This document shows positions 32,409 to 45,410 of a DNA stretch of 64,000 bases, in pieces. Below the pieces are notes generated by a model, which was not told the origin of the DNA, ran no database searches, and was given only the letters and a program-made list of their open reading frames with translations. Location of the stretch: contig JAKJXP020000098.1 of NCBI GenBank assembly GCA_022225965.2, forward strand, positions 117,041 to 181,040. Direction: 5' to 3'. Position numbers and translations under genes: made by a program. This DNA comes from Diatrype stigma. Lineage: Eukaryota > Ascomycota > Sordariomycetes > Xylariales > Diatrypaceae. Within the stretch, counting starts at the first letter, position 1. Every line of letters begins with the position of its first letter.

Positions 32409-35400
32409 ATGGTACCATTTATTTTTTAGCCGCGTAATAAGCCGCGTAATAAGCCGCGTAATTGCCCGCTTAATCGGGCTGCTTAAGTTGTTCGTGCTTT
32501 TGTTTCGGTTGGTTATTACGTAACGCCTAAACGTATATCGACGTTAATATTAAAATTAACGTTATAATTTTTTTAGTTATAATATGCTAGCCTTAATCGT
32601 AATTTATAGGCTTTTTTCGATTTTTCGTTTTTTTTATTTTTTAAGCGAATTCGAATGCGGGAACGAAAACGATTTCGAATACATAATTATGCGTTTTTTC
32701 GAATAGTTAAACGTAAATAGCGGCAATAGATTCGATTTTTAGAACATCGTAATTTCGACGAGGAGCCGGTATAGTATAAAAGTAACGATTAGGAACTTGC
32801 GTTATTTCTTAAAAACGTAGCTATTAAAAGGCGATTTAACGAAGCCTTAAAAACGGAGCAGATATATTTTTGCCCGCGTTATTAACATAAATAATTCGAC
32901 GTTAAGCTATTAAGCATAGGTATTTGCATTGCTTGTTAAATAAAGAATAATAAAAAATTAATAAATAAGCCTTTTTATTTTTTTATTAGTAATAATTTAA
33001 ACTTTAGCGACGTTTTTTTTGGCTTATTCCGTTTAAAGCAATCGAAAAGCTATTTATTATAAAAGTTTATATTATAGTTAATGTTTTTATTGTTCGTTTT
33101 ATTATTATATAACTTAGCTAATTAATTAATTTTTTATAAGTTCGTAATTAATAATATAAATATACGGAATATATTATGCATTTTGCGCGATGTTAGCAAG
33201 GTATATAACGAATTGCCTTTATTTTTAAAGTATTTCGATATAAGTTTTTTTCGTTTTAAGAATACCGACAATATTTTAGAAATAAAACGTTAATTTCGCC
33301 GGCGGTTTCGTATTCGTCGTTAAGCTATATATATGTAGTTGAATTTTTTTTTTGTAAATTATCCGGGTTATGCAAATTTTATATTAAATTATTATAACCT
33401 ATTTTAATTATTTGAAAATGGCGATATTTACGACTTGCTTAATATTTACGAAACGGATAAAATATATATAGCGGTAAATCCGGACGCGGGTTTCGTAAAT
33501 AAGGCTATTTTAAAGGATATCGATGCATGTAATAAAGCGGCGGTTTTTAATTTATTTATTAAAGCATTTAAATTAAACCGTTTAAAAAAAAACAATAGGA
33601 ATAATTCGTTATTTCCGGAATCGAATATATCGTTGTAAGCAATTTAATTAAACGTTGCTTATTATTTTTTAATGCTATTTATGCGGTAAACCTTTTTTAA
33701 TAAATTTAATTAATTTTATGCTTTATTTTTTTTTGCGTATTTTATATTTTACCTTTATGGCAAGGCCGATTTTATTAAGTTTCGGCAGCGTATTATTAAA
33801 TATTAAAATTATTTCAATTATGTTATGCGTTAAAAAGATAATTGCTTTGTTAAATATTATATTTTTCGATATATTGCATTAAATATTTTAATACGCAAGC
33901 AAGCCCGTAGTTATAGCCGTTATTTTACGAATAAGGAATTTAGTTTGCCCATTTTTAAGCGCCAATTATAAAAGGCTTTTAAAAATTCGGATAAGCTTAA
34001 GGCATAAGTTATTTTTAATTGTATTATTCGGTTTGTAGGTATTATTAAAAGCATTCGTTCCTTTTGGTATAAGCATTGGCGAAAATTAAAAGCCTTTTTT
34101 TATTGCTTAAAGTTGCCGTTTGCGTTTATTACTTTAAATCCGGTAAATTTTTATTGGTAGAGCTTATATCGTTATATGTTTGAATTTAATCGATAAAAGC
34201 AGTTAGACGAATATAAACGAATAAGTTTATTTCAGCGCTTATTACGTAAAAATCCTTATATTATTGCGTAGCATTTCTTTTTTCGGATTACCTTGTTTCG
34301 AAAAATCGTGCTAGCGAAAAAATTTAATTTCGGCGATTTTTGGTACCGCTTTAAATGGCAAGATCGTAACAGCGGTTACGTTTATGGATTATATTAGTTT
34401 AAAGATAATCCTTTTCCGGATATGGATACATAAGAAGGTCGGGACATGTATATTAAAATTTGGGGCTACTATATTATTGCTATAAATTCTAAGCCTTAAG
34501 AAATCGGCCGCGGCGGTACGGATGGTAATCCGTTATGCATTAATCCTTTTTATACGGAGCTTACGTAATAATGATTAAATAGCATCGTAAATCGTTATTA
34601 ACGTTATAAGTATTTTATTGCGTATTATTTCCGGATTACCAAAAAGGCGGTTAATAAGGCTCGGAAAAAGGGCGAAAAATTGCCAAATCCCGTTTGTTGC
34701 TTTAACTTTTTACGCTTTATGCGAAACGAATTTTGCGTTGCTAAAATAAAAAATAAGTTCTGATAATTATTTAATGTCGTATATAATGATATTTATTTTA
34801 ATTAATTTAATTCATTAATAATTATGTCGTAACTAATTAATACGGATATTTTTCCGTATATTAACGATGCGGCTGTTATTAATTATATAGCTAAATATTG
34901 CGGTAAATCCGAATAATAATTTGTTATATATATTTAAATTGTTTAGTTTATTTTGCCGCATATAATTAATAATAATCCTATGCTTTTGTTTATTTTTAAG
35001 CTTATAAATAAGCTTATCGGAAAAAGGAACTATTTTGCTTAAAAGGTTTGTTATTATTTGCTATAGCTTTCTTTATAAGAAAATAGTCGTATAATACGTA
35101 ACGTCGATTATTGTTCTTTTAAAAAGCATATCCGAACCTTAGACTTTAATAGCAAAGGCAATAAGGTTAAAAAAAACGTTATAGCTTAGGAAAAGTATAA
35201 ATAAAGAAGTACATATATGGAATACGTTTCGTATTTCGAATTCGTCGAGCGTTGGGATTTTAAAGGTTAGGACTTTAAGAAGTGGCATATTATTAATGCG
35301 TAACCTAAAGTATTAAATTATTTCCTTCGTTATAAGCTTATTCGAATTTATCAGTAATTCTTTGACTTTTATTAAATAAAGTTATTATTAAATTATTTTT

Positions 35401-37360
35401 ATCGTTATATTAACGAATTATTAATTAATAACGAAATTAAATTCGATAATTATGTCGTAATATATATATATTATATATAATATTATATTTATAAGAATAA
35501 TTATTACGGCACGATTAGCCGAAAGGATATTTAGCCCGATAATAAAAAGTTCAAGCCTAATTTAAATAATGCGAATAACATTATTTTGGAAAATTGGTAG
35601 TATATTATTTGAATAGTACCAGATTTTTTGCCCGAATAAGAAAACGTTAAATTGTTTGGTTGCCGTAATATTAATATTAATTACGATTAATCCTTTTATA
35701 TTGGTCGGTACGTTTATAAGAACTTTGTTAGCGATAGCTATTAGGAAAAGCGCCGTAAAGAATATTCCGACGATTACGATATTAAGAATTTGCCATTAAA
35801 TATGGTTAAAACCTTAAATCCCGAATAACGAATTGTATATAATATAATAATTAGTTATTATTAAAGCTTTTTTGCCGGTAATTAATTAAAGCAGTTATTA
35901 TTATACGTTAATAGCGGTAATGAAACTGAAAAGTTCTATTTTATTAAGATCATATCGTTATATTTTTAGCAGTTATTTATAATAAGCAAATCGTTCGTAA
36001 TTCGAGCTGTTCCAATTGGCGTAATTAATAATTAAATTAGCGGCTAAATATTATATTTTTTGTTTCGCTTATTTATCGATAGCAAGTATAAGTTCTTAAT
36101 AAAAAATGCTAACTTATTAAATACTTTATAACGGCGCTTTCGTAGCGTTTATTTTTTTATTATCGACGAAAAAAGCATATTCGGTTTATAAAACCTAAGC
36201 TGGATTAATTGGCGGCTTTAAGAAATTTTTTTTAATCGCCGTAATAGCTATTTTGGCGGCTTAAATATATTGCTTATCGGAAATTTTTTTTAGTTATTTT
36301 CCGTTATAAATAAGCCGTTATATGTTTTTAAGCAATTAATTAAATATTACGACATTATTAAATACGGGCTATATAAAGCCTTTAAGCGTTTGGTATTTCT
36401 TATTATTATTTAGCGTTAATAAGGATCCGAATAAGCCCGATTTTACGAAGCTTTATTAAAGTTGCGACAACTTAAGGTTTTTGCCGTTTCTTAAAAGCTA
36501 TTAACGTTTAAATGCGCTATAAAGCTTTTTTTTATCGAAATTACAAGTTTCGATAATGTTATATGCATTTATTTTATTAAGATTCGTATTAATTAATATA
36601 ACCATAATTATATAATACGGCTTATAAATTTAATTATTTAGGTTTATGTTAAATATAAAGGATTTAATGTATATAAAGCCGTTTTTTTTAATGCTGGCAA
36701 CCTTTTTAAAAGCTTTCTTATTTGCATTAAATACCGGATTATATTAATACGTAACTTATAGGGCCATATCGGTTTTATAAACGAAACTTAAGATACGGTA
36801 TACGATATTTTTTAAGCTTAAGGCTTAAACGTTATAAATAATATTCCGGAAATTATTATGATAACTTTTAATAATTATATTAACCCGGCATTTATTAGTT
36901 TAAATAGCCGCAAGTTTCGCAACAATTAAGGCAAGGCTGTCGTACTTATTTTTCGGATTCGATAAGATTTTGTTATAAAAGGTATTACTTATTATCGAAA
37001 ATAATTTCCTTTACTTATTATATATGCTATTATAATGCATAAGTTTTAAGGCGTTATTTTGCGCCAAATAATGTATAATATTTCGAATCGTAAGTTTATT
37101 ATTAAATTATTATATATAGCCGTTTTTAAAATGTTTGTATTATAGGATTTAATATTCAATATTTCATTTAATTGCGGCCGTTTTTATTACGAAAATAATT
37201 ATCCGTTTATATAAATAAGACTTAACGATTATAATATCCGCTTAAAGCATATTTTAATTCGGCTTTTATATGCAATTCATTTTCGGCAATTCCTTACCTA
37301 TTAATTTAGTAGCAATAATTTTAATAATAACAGTTTTTATAACATTAACTTTATTTCGTA
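32409..37360 (+). pseudogene. Helitron 2 Rep-helicase, RIP-inactivated
   Basis: Same frame as the Helitron 1 gene, from ATG 32409. The HUH site at 34377-34385 again reads Tyr-Val-Tyr. Walker A at 35916-35933 reads GNETEK (Helitron 1 GNGIKK), so the two copies carry different lesions there, while Walker B keeps IDE. HKS followed by a stop occurs near 37040. Family length and domain order are kept. End approximate. Confidence 0.85.
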
Positions 37361-38430
37361 AGAAATTCTTAAATATAAATGTAATAGTTTTTTTTTTTTG
37401 TTACGGCAATTTCTCGTATTTTTTATGTTTTTTTAGCCTAATTTTGCGTTTTTTTTTCCATTTACGAGTACATGTTAAATATTTTGCCGCTTTATAATTG
37501 TAGCCGTTTATTTTTAATCCAGATCGTATATGGCTTGGCCGTAATTGGGTTAATATTTTCGTCGTAAATATTTGGCCTATCGTTTTTTTTGGTTCGGAAT
37601 TTTGCGAACATGTTATTTTTAAAGGTGCATGTTTTTTTTAGCATCTTGTAATTTCCGTATTTATGTCTTATAGTATTAGTTTCGGAAATGAACCAATAGC
37701 TATAAAACGGCCATATATAATAAACGTTGGTTTTATATTGCTAATACGACGTAATGTTGGGTTATTTATAAGCTTAAATATATAAAGCCGTTTTGGCATT
37801 TATATTGGTTAATAAGGAATGCATAATTTTGCCTATAAAAAGGCCGATTTTAATGGCCACGTATATTTCGTATGCTTATGCCGGCGATTTTTTATCGGTC
37901 GTATAGGTCGAAAATAATTGGGGCCCGATTATTATATTCCAGAATTTGGCATCCGTAATGTTCCATTTAATAAATCGTTTTTGAGCCATTCTTATTAAAA
38001 ACGTAATAATTAAATAAAACAATGCTTATATGTTATTAATATGCGATTTATATAAATACGTATAATAAGTATATATTTAAATAAAGGTAGCATTTAATTT
38101 AATTAATACCGCAAATTCTTTACAAAAGCGATAAAGTTAATAAGATATAATGAAAAGAAATATATCGATTAGCTTTTTAAAAATATCGGTAATTTGCTTA
38201 ATACTGGCATAATCGATAATAATTTAAGCAAGCTTTTGGTTTTTTTTAAGCGTACGATAAAATGGGCTTTTTTCGATGCTAGGAATAGGAATATTACGGA
38301 CAGGCGGCTTAGGTTTTTAATAATGGCTTTTATTATTAAAAATAAAGATATATAAGATTCGACGAACCAGCTTTTATATTTTTTCGTTCTTAATTGTATT
38401 AATAACAAGTCGTGATTTACGGTTATTCAT
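37265..38430 (-). pseudogene. Helitron 2 copy of accessory ORF 2 (unknown)
   Basis: Starts at ATG 38430 (MNNRKSR). Collinear with 14813-15976, with additional stops. A different minus-strand frame happens to stay open longer at 38408-38169, but comparison of the two copies favours the frame described for Helitron 1. Confidence 0.55.
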
Positions 38431-38880
38431 AATGGCTATTACGTACGGAAGACTTAATTTAAGTGGTAATGTATTAAAAACGAATTAAGGCTAACGGGTA
38501 AAGTAAAGTTATTACATAAAAGGTTAAAGCTTAAAAGTTAAAAGTATTAAGTAAAAAAATTCATTTTGTATGCTATAATAGGTTTGGCTTATTTAGGTGG
38601 CTTGTAATTATTTTATTTAAGGCATATATTGTGTTTACTGTATTGCTGTAATTAAGAAAGGTGCTAATTGCAATTATTAAAGCTTATTTGTATAATACTT
38701 ATAAGCCAGATTTTTAATTAGATTTAATTGATTTATTTATAAGCCAAATTTTTAACTAGACTTAACTTATTTGCTTATTTATTATATCTTTATTGCTAGG
38801 TCGTTTCCTTTCGAAAAGTTTATTTTATACCATTGCAATAGCTTATATATTATTCGTTTTAGTCGTCGCTATTTATAATT

Positions 38881-39880
38881 ATGTCGTTGCATTCCGTTGT
38901 TTATAAGTATTGCGATATAGGATTATTTGGCAGCTTATTGGTTATAATTTATGGCAATAAAATTTTTTGGCGCTAAATTATTAATTATTACGTCTTTTCT
39001 GTCGATAAAATCCTTATTTTTAATTATGACCTAAACATTAGCCCTTATTTTATGAGCAATAGCGATGAATTTTTTTGTAATATTAAGGTACTTAGTTATA
39101 TAAATGCGGCAACCTTTAAGGTTCGAATTGCCGAGCTATGGCTTGCTTTGAGTTATAAGTTCTAATTCGAATGTTTGCTTAAAAGTAAAATTAAGGGCAT
39201 GGCTTTGCTTGTTATTAAATGCGTTAATCCGTTTAAGTTATTATTCGTATTCGAGATTAATCCGGGATACGTTATAGGAAAAAGTAATAAAACGACATAT
39301 AATATTAATAAGCCGACGTTTATTTGGATACTGCAACAGGTACTTTTAGGCCTATCCGAATATTAAATTGGCGTTTTATATTAGGTGCCTCGAAAAATGC
39401 TTTTGGTTTTTAACTTGCTGGCAATTCATAATACGTATTAAAAAATTCAATAGGTATATTGCGATTTCTAAAAAAGGTCCGCCTTAAATAAACCTTGCCT
39501 TATTATTATCGTTTTTATAAATAAATTCCCGCAATAAAATAATAAATGGATTTATAGCTTTTGGATTGCTTATTTCTTTAAGGCTTTATTTATGGATTCC
39601 TTTTACGTAAAATAATAATATAATAACAGTTACGGTTAAATTATTACGTCGTTAAATATACTGGGTAATTGGAAAAAAAATAATTAGAAAACATATCGGC
39701 CTTAAGAATAAAAAATCGGATAAACGCAATTAAATAACTAATAATTAATTTAATTAACTTATTACCGTTAATTCCGATTTATCGTCGGATGTTATCCGTA
39801 TTTTCCCTTATAAGCGCCAGCTTTCGTTTAATTCCAATTTGGTACAGCAATTACGTCGCCTACTTCTTATGTTTTTTTAA
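38881..39880 (+). pseudogene. Helitron 2 copy of accessory ORF 3 (unknown)
   Basis: ATG 38881 to TAA 39878-39880, collinear with 16427-17425 but one base longer, so it carries a single-base indel besides RIP stops. Recognisable blocks are INAATFKVRIAELWLAL and MALLVIKCVNPFKLLFVFEI (open 39175-39366). The protein is as long as in Helitron 1 and equally unrecognised. Confidence 0.6.
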
Positions 39881-40094
39881 AGCCGCTTTCGTTAATTCCT
39901 TTTTTAATAGCCCCTTTTTTAATAGCCCCTTTTTTAATAGTCATTATTAATGCGGTCCTGGCCGTTTTTGGATTTCGCTTTTCGATTACGACTATCCATG
40001 GGTAATAAAAGGCTGGATGCTTTATGCAAATACGAATACCATACGTTTTATTTGGAACACGAACATTCGACCGAACACTTAACAAACGAGCCAC
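39867..40094 (-). CDS. Helitron 2 copy of small basic accessory ORF 4
   Basis: 75 codons, open, start MARLLSVRSNVRVPNKTYGI. It ends in Lys/Ile-rich repeats (IKKGAIKKGAIKKG) where Helitron 1 has Gly/Ala. Same caveats as 17412-17639. Confidence 0.33.
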   Translation of the reverse strand: MARLLSVRSNVRVPNKTYGIRICIKHPAFYYPWIVVIEKRNPKTARTALIMTIKKGAIKKGAIKKGINESGFKKT

Positions 40095-40316
40095 ATCCTT
40101 TATTCCCCGTGAATTAAAAAGGATGGGATTCGTATTTTCGCGATTTTCAGCGACAGAATAATTAAAGAAGCTATAAATACGAATTATATTTATGCGGTAA
40201 ATTATATTAAATTACTGCGCTTGGATTTAAAAAGAAATTAACGAAAGGCGTTATTTATAAGGCTTAAGCTATCGGTAATTAATACAATCCTAAGCAAAGA
40301 ATTATAGCAGTAGGGA

Positions 40317-40419
40317 CGATTAATCGCAGGCGAAAACGTTTAAGGTATTTCCTAAGCCTAAATTTCTGGACTTAATTTTCGTATTATACCACCTTTATAA
40401 AATAACTTCCGGTTAGGTT
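40317..40419. repeat. Helitron 2 3' subterminal inverted arm
   Basis: Inverted match to the 30395 start, with CTGGACTTAATTTTCGTAT and ACTTCCGGTTAGG. Confidence 0.85.
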
Positions 40420-40489
40420 TTAACATTTTACGCCAACCCAAAAAATAAGTAAGTAAAATGGCCCAGCAACTTTAAAAAAATCGCCCCGT

Positions 40490-40588
40490 ACGGGAAATTT
40501 TTTTGATCCGGAAAAAAAAAAAAAAGGTCCCCGAAGCTTGCGTAAGGCCGTACCTTTTTTTTCTTTTCGTAGCGGTCAAAAAATTTTT
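40490..40588 (+). terminator. Helitron 2 3'-terminal hairpin
   Basis: Outer stem AAATTTTTTTGA(T)CC against GGTCAAAAAATTT, inner stem poly-A GGTCC against ACCTTTTTTTT, as in Helitron 1. Confidence 0.83.
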
Positions 40589-40728
40589 ATAATTAACTAC
40601 GTAATTAAGCTATATATAAAATTACATTTTAATCGGACATATAATGGTAAAGTTATGGATTTTTAAAAGTTGGTAAATTTGGACTGGCCGGGATCCTAGT
40701 GCGGCCGGAATGGGGGTGGACAACGTTA

Positions 40729-43080
40729 ATTTGGAGTCGAAAAAAACTTTTAACCATTTAATCGCTTTTTTGAATGGATATATTTCGAAGCTTTCCGCGA
40801 TAACCGGATTATTTAAAAAGGTTCGGTTTTTATGGAAATATTTGAGGTTATTCTTAATTGAATTAAAAATAAAGGCGTTATTTCGTTTTTAATTTAAAAT
40901 ATTTAAAACGTCGGTTATAAATAATACGGAGATTTTAATTATGGTTTTAATATTATTATATTATCGGCATACCTAAAGCGAATTAATGGGGCGCCTTTTC
41001 GAAAAAGGGATTCCGTATATAGCATAAACAAAATCGAAAATATTAAAAAGTCCTAAAGAATGCCGTAAAATACAAAGCCGGGGTTTATAATAACGTTTTC
41101 CATTCGAATAAATGCGAAACGATTAATTATAAACGAATCGATTCATTTAATTAATAAATGGTTCCATCTTTATTGTCGCAATCGAAATATTAATTTGCTT
41201 CGTAATACCGCATTAAAGGCGTTTATTATATCTAATATTAAAAAATAATACAACTTTATTTTAAACAAAGGTTGTTTTTATGTCGTATATAACGCAGGAC
41301 GCCAAATTTAATGCCGACCTTTTAAATAACGCATTAAATTATTAAATATTAATAACGCCTTTACGAATGGCCGTTATCGATATACGTTTAGCAATTAACC
41401 GCTTTAAATCTTTTCCGAAGCAGGAAAAAAAGAAAATAAAACGCCAGGATTTTATTGCCGTAAAATCGGATTTGCTTATTTTAAAAAACATAATGACTTC
41501 GGTTATACGGAAAGGCGTTAAATAATAGCCGTATCGTAGGCATTCTTTATATAAGGTGCGAATAACGTTTTTAATAATCGGCTATACGTATTAAAGCAAT
41601 AAGGCCATTAGCTTATTTCTTTAGGGCCGTATTAAAGGTTTTAATATAAACGTTCTCCGTTTTTGCTATTATTACTGTTTAATTTTATGGAATTAATGCA
41701 TAAATATGGGCAATCGCCGAAGGGTCGGTTGCGAAAAGGTTTATATCGTAAAACTTAAGCGGGCATTACGGGTCGTTAATGTTTTCGTTATTTGCTTATA
41801 AAAGAAAAACTTTATATCGGAAATAATTGATTTTATTTTCCGTATCCGTTATTACCCGGTTGCCGTTTATTATTAGAAGAATTCGGAAATTATTTTTAAG
41901 TTTATATTAATTAATTTATAATATAATAAGTTAATATAAACTTAAAAATAATTTCCGAATTCTTTTAATAATAAATAACATTAATTATTTGCTGTTTTTA
42001 ATATTATTTTTTGCTCGTTAAATAATAGATTTGTATTTCTTTGCTATATCCGGATCCGGGATTTCATTTTTCGTTGCCGATTATTGCATCCGTTTAATGG
42101 CTTCGTCGCATTTTTCTGTTTATTACGACGCGTTCCGTTTTCGGTTATATCTAGGCTTTCTTAACGCCTTTATTACGCAATTAAGCGTTTCCAATAGCCT
42201 AAGGGTTAAATCTTTATATTTTTGGGCTAACGCGAATATCGTTAATTTCTTAATCCAATATGCGTAAATAAGTTGGAAAAACTTTAAGGCTGCGTTTAAC
42301 GGAAAGGTAAGTTTAGGCTTAGGAACTTTAGCGGGCTTATTAATCGATATTTTACCGATTAACGTATAATAGTCGGAATTCGTATATATATTGTTATTAA
42401 TCCTTATTGTATTCCTTAATATATTAAAGGCCATAAGGTCGATTATATTGCCCAAATAATACGTAGGCTTATTTTTATTAAGAACCTAAAGGTTTTAGTT
42501 TTCGAATTAGTTTATTATTTTTTGCTTTGGTCCGTTATGCCGTTATCGTTATCGTGGTTGTTATGTTTAATAAACGGCATTAAAGTCCTTTATTATTACT
42601 TTTCGAAAGCCGGGTTTTTATTATTTTAATTTAGCGAATAAAGCGTAAAGCGCTTTACCGTTTAAATAAACATTTCCAATAATAATATCGTTAATTTATA
42701 CGACAATCGCGTTTTTGGTAATAAAAGGGCGCAGTTATGCAATATTAAGAATTGGGTTTTTTCGGACGTATATAAGGATTTTGAAATGCTTTGTTCAGTT
42801 TTTTATTGGCGAGAATGTATTATATTAAAGGTAGGTTTTGGTTTGTCGTTTGCCGTAAAATATTACGATTTACGGTTCTTATATTAATACGACGTTTGCT
42901 TTTGTATTATCCGCCGTTTTAAGCGTTATGTCGTATGAAATGCTTTTTTTTCATAGGTATTAATTTATATTATAAGCAGCTATTTAAATAATCGGGCGGT
43001 GTTATTATAAAATGGCCGGGATTATTCCGTTATTTTTAACGGTCGTAAAAGTTTTTTTTTAAAGCATGTCGCGTTCTTTT
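40729..43080 (-). pseudogene. LINE D ORF2, RT core, linker and endonuclease
   Basis: The RT box at 40960-40971 reads YADN (last Asp lost by G-to-A). The fingers follow to about 41900. A 110-codon linker stretch at 42455-42123 stays open (GNIIDLMAFNILRNTIR, YYTLIGKISI, LTFPLNAALKFFQLIYAYW), the longest intact LINE coding piece on this strand. The endonuclease lies at about 42480-43050. At 41892-41985 a short local inverted duplication (CGGAAATTATTTTTAAGTTT and its complement) interrupts the frame. Confidence 0.75.
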
Positions 43081-43139
43081 TTTTTTTCGTCGGTTTCCTA
43101 ATTATAAGGATCGGATTTTTTTGAGGGGGGGATAATCCT

Positions 43140-44960
43140 GCGTAAGCGAAGGGTATTTATTAGTTCGTCGATATCGTCGCCGGCCGCTAAGGCATTTTTG
43201 GCGATGGCTTTACGAAATCGGGCCTGGCGTTCGTTTGTTACTTGGGTAACGTTTAAGGTAAGGAGGCCCGTTGGTATGGGATATTTTTCCGTTTTTCCGT
43301 CGTCGTCGTATAGGGGGTCGTTTTTTTTTTTTTTTTTTTTTTTTTCGGCGTCGTTAATGTAAGTATTCTCGTCGTTTTTCTTGCCGTTTTTTTCGGTCGT
43401 ACTCGTGGCCGTAGTAGTAATAGTAATAACAGTAATATAAGCGGAAGCGGAAACGAAGGTAAAAGATTAAGGTGGCATTTGTTGTGCCGTTATTACTAGC
43501 GGCGGCGGAAGTAATAATAATGGTTTTAGTTCCTTAAGGGTTTTGGGATCCGCCGGAATGGAAAATCCTATGGGATTATTTTTTTCGTTTTTATTTCCGG
43601 GCATTTAGGTTTGGTTTTGGATTCGAAGTTAAGGCTAAAGCTAGAATTAAATCGGTTATTGGGCCTTTCTTTTTCCGTAATACTTTGTTATACTGTTGCT
43701 TTTGTAATTGTTTAATTTCGGCGAATTATTATTTAATTAATCGGACGACTTTGCCGTTTTTTTATCGATCGGGCCGGATATGTTAGCGAATCGTATTTAT
43801 AGGGGCCGCGGTAATTAAAGCATTTAATTTTATTTTTATAAACGCCTTTTTAACGGATACCCTTATATATCTTATATTTTTTGCCGTATTATTAATAACG
43901 TAAATCGTTATTGCAATGGCGCTTATTATAAAAGCCTAAGTAAATTTGGCATTAAGTAATTTTGGAAATCCTAATAATAAATCTTTCTAAGCGAAAGCTA
44001 AATATTTTAAAGCGTTTAACGGTTAAAGAAAACGTTACGATTCATTTTTAAATCGGGGCGTCCGGTACGTATCGTTTAAAGCGATATAAGAAAATGGGGT
44101 CGACGTCCGTTTAGGCGACGATTTCGGCTTTAATAACCGTATCGATAAATTAAAGACCTACATGGATACGAAATTTTTTTAAAATCCCGATTAAAATGTA
44201 AGTATGCCAATTTTTGGCTTTTTCGATAATTAGGCCCTCGATTTTAAAGGTTTCGTCGAGGATATATTATTTGGCGGTATTATTGCGGAATCGTAAGGCT
44301 TATTCGGTTTTAACTTTTTGGATATCGATAATTTTTCGTAAATTAAGTTTTAAAATATTAATTATTATGGCCCGAATATTTGCGGAACGTAAAGCGTATT
44401 ATAAATAATTAAAAATAAGGCGCAGAAAAAGCCGGTTATCGGCTTTTTTTGCGGGTTAAAATTAGGATTGGAATTGCGTTAATTGATTAAAGCCTGTTCT
44501 TTTTATTCCTTTAGGCTTTTTTTAATATTGGTTCATTCCTAGGCATTATTAAATTTAAGGCGGGCTGTTGTTATATATAATTATGATATAAGAAATGGCG
44601 ATAATAACGTAATAATGGATTTTAATAAATATGTTACAAAGAAAACGCGTCGTTCGTTTTAAAGCGGGGGCGTATTTTTAAAGGATTCGTTAAAAATAAG
44701 GTCGTTAAGGTTTTTCGGTAATATTAGCGGTAGGAAAGCGTGGCGAAAAGCCGTTAAGCTTTTTGTTTTCGTACGGATGGCATAAAGGGGGTTAAAAATT
44801 TTCGGGCTTTTTATATTAATTAGGCTTACGATAAGTTATTTAATTTGTTAATATATTAGCCGGGCTTATTGTTAATACGTAAATATGAATTATTGAAATG
44901 CGTTACGGGCGGTATTTAAGAATAAAAAGTAAGTTGTAAATATCTCGAATTTAATTCGGG
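43140..44960 (-). pseudogene. LINE D ORF1 remnant
   Basis: Collinear with LINE B ORF1, including the acidic and Pro/Ala tail (43560-43140) and the zinc-knuckle region (43740-43830). Broken throughout by RIP. Confidence 0.7.
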
Positions 44961-45410
44961 TGCTTTATTTTTATTTTTATTCTTTTGCGTATTAGTTTGA
45001 TTACAGTTAGAATAGAATTTATTAGAGGGTTTTTAAGGGTTCTTAAGGGGAATTGGATAGGGAGGTTTTTTTGGGACTTATATTTTTTCGGGGCATTAGG
45101 TTTTGTTGCTGTTATTTTGTCGTTTGGCTTTTTTAAAACGAAAGGGATGGCCTTTGGGTTATTGTCGTTATTAGCTATCGGAAATGGATTTATAGGAATG
45201 ATAAAAGCCGGTTTTTTGAAATCTGCTTTAAGGGTTTATTGCGGGGGGGTTAAGGGCCGTTAAGGATGAACGGTATCCGACATCCTCGAGGGGTTTGCCT
45301 GATTCAAAGGCAAGTATAAGGGTAAAGCTTACGATATAAGAGAGAATTATATAAAGAAAGGTTTTGGCAAAGTATAAGGGTAAGAAAAGAGAATTATAAA
45401 AGAATGCTAA
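44961..45410 (-). other. LINE D 5' region
   Basis: Matches LINE B 20801-21223, including TTGCGGGGGGGTTAAGG (about 45238-45256). The plus strand is open for 92 codons here, which is antisense to the element and probably fortuitous. Confidence 0.6.

Larger units (their letters stand above)
30395..40589 (+). mobile_element. Helitron 2: second 10.2-kb copy
   Basis: Same 5' start (TCCTAACCGGAGG at 30395), 100-base arms, internal repeats, gene order and 3' hairpin as Helitron 1, over the same length (10.195 against 10.226 kb). It is more heavily RIP-mutated. It sits between A and T in the MITE 1 interior. Differences from Helitron 1 are overwhelmingly transitions. Confidence 0.9.
30107..40726. mobile_element. 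MITE 1: TA-flanked foldback element (about 426 bp) hosting Helitron 2
   Basis: The termini read ACGTTTTCCACCCCC and, inverted, ACGTTGTCCACCCCC, followed by identical CATTCCGGCCGCACTAGG words. It is flanked by TA (30105-30106 and 40727-40728). The inverted repeat continues imperfectly through TTTAAAAATTCATAACTTT up to the Helitron insertion, so most of the element is a palindrome. TA duplication and length fit a Tc1/mariner-type MITE. No transposase. The GC-rich ends are barely touched by RIP. Confidence 0.85.
28322..45410 (-). mobile_element. LINE D: full-length Tad1-like retrotransposon, split by MITE 1 and Helitron 2
   Basis: 3' tail of about eleven AAT units (28321-28356), 5' end at 45410. 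Without the MITE it is about 6.47 kb, matching LINE A and B. No target duplication is found: the left flank is LINE C ORF1 and the right flank is the inside of a CAGGG-type element. The insertion, or a later event, therefore removed DNA. Confidence 0.88.

Noticed and set aside
44985..45263. 92-codon plus-strand ORF in the LINE D 5' region (and equivalents at 20888 and 57053)
   Set aside because: Antisense to the LINE or within its 5' UTR, with hydrophobic low-complexity content. Similar frames occur only because the copies are homologous.
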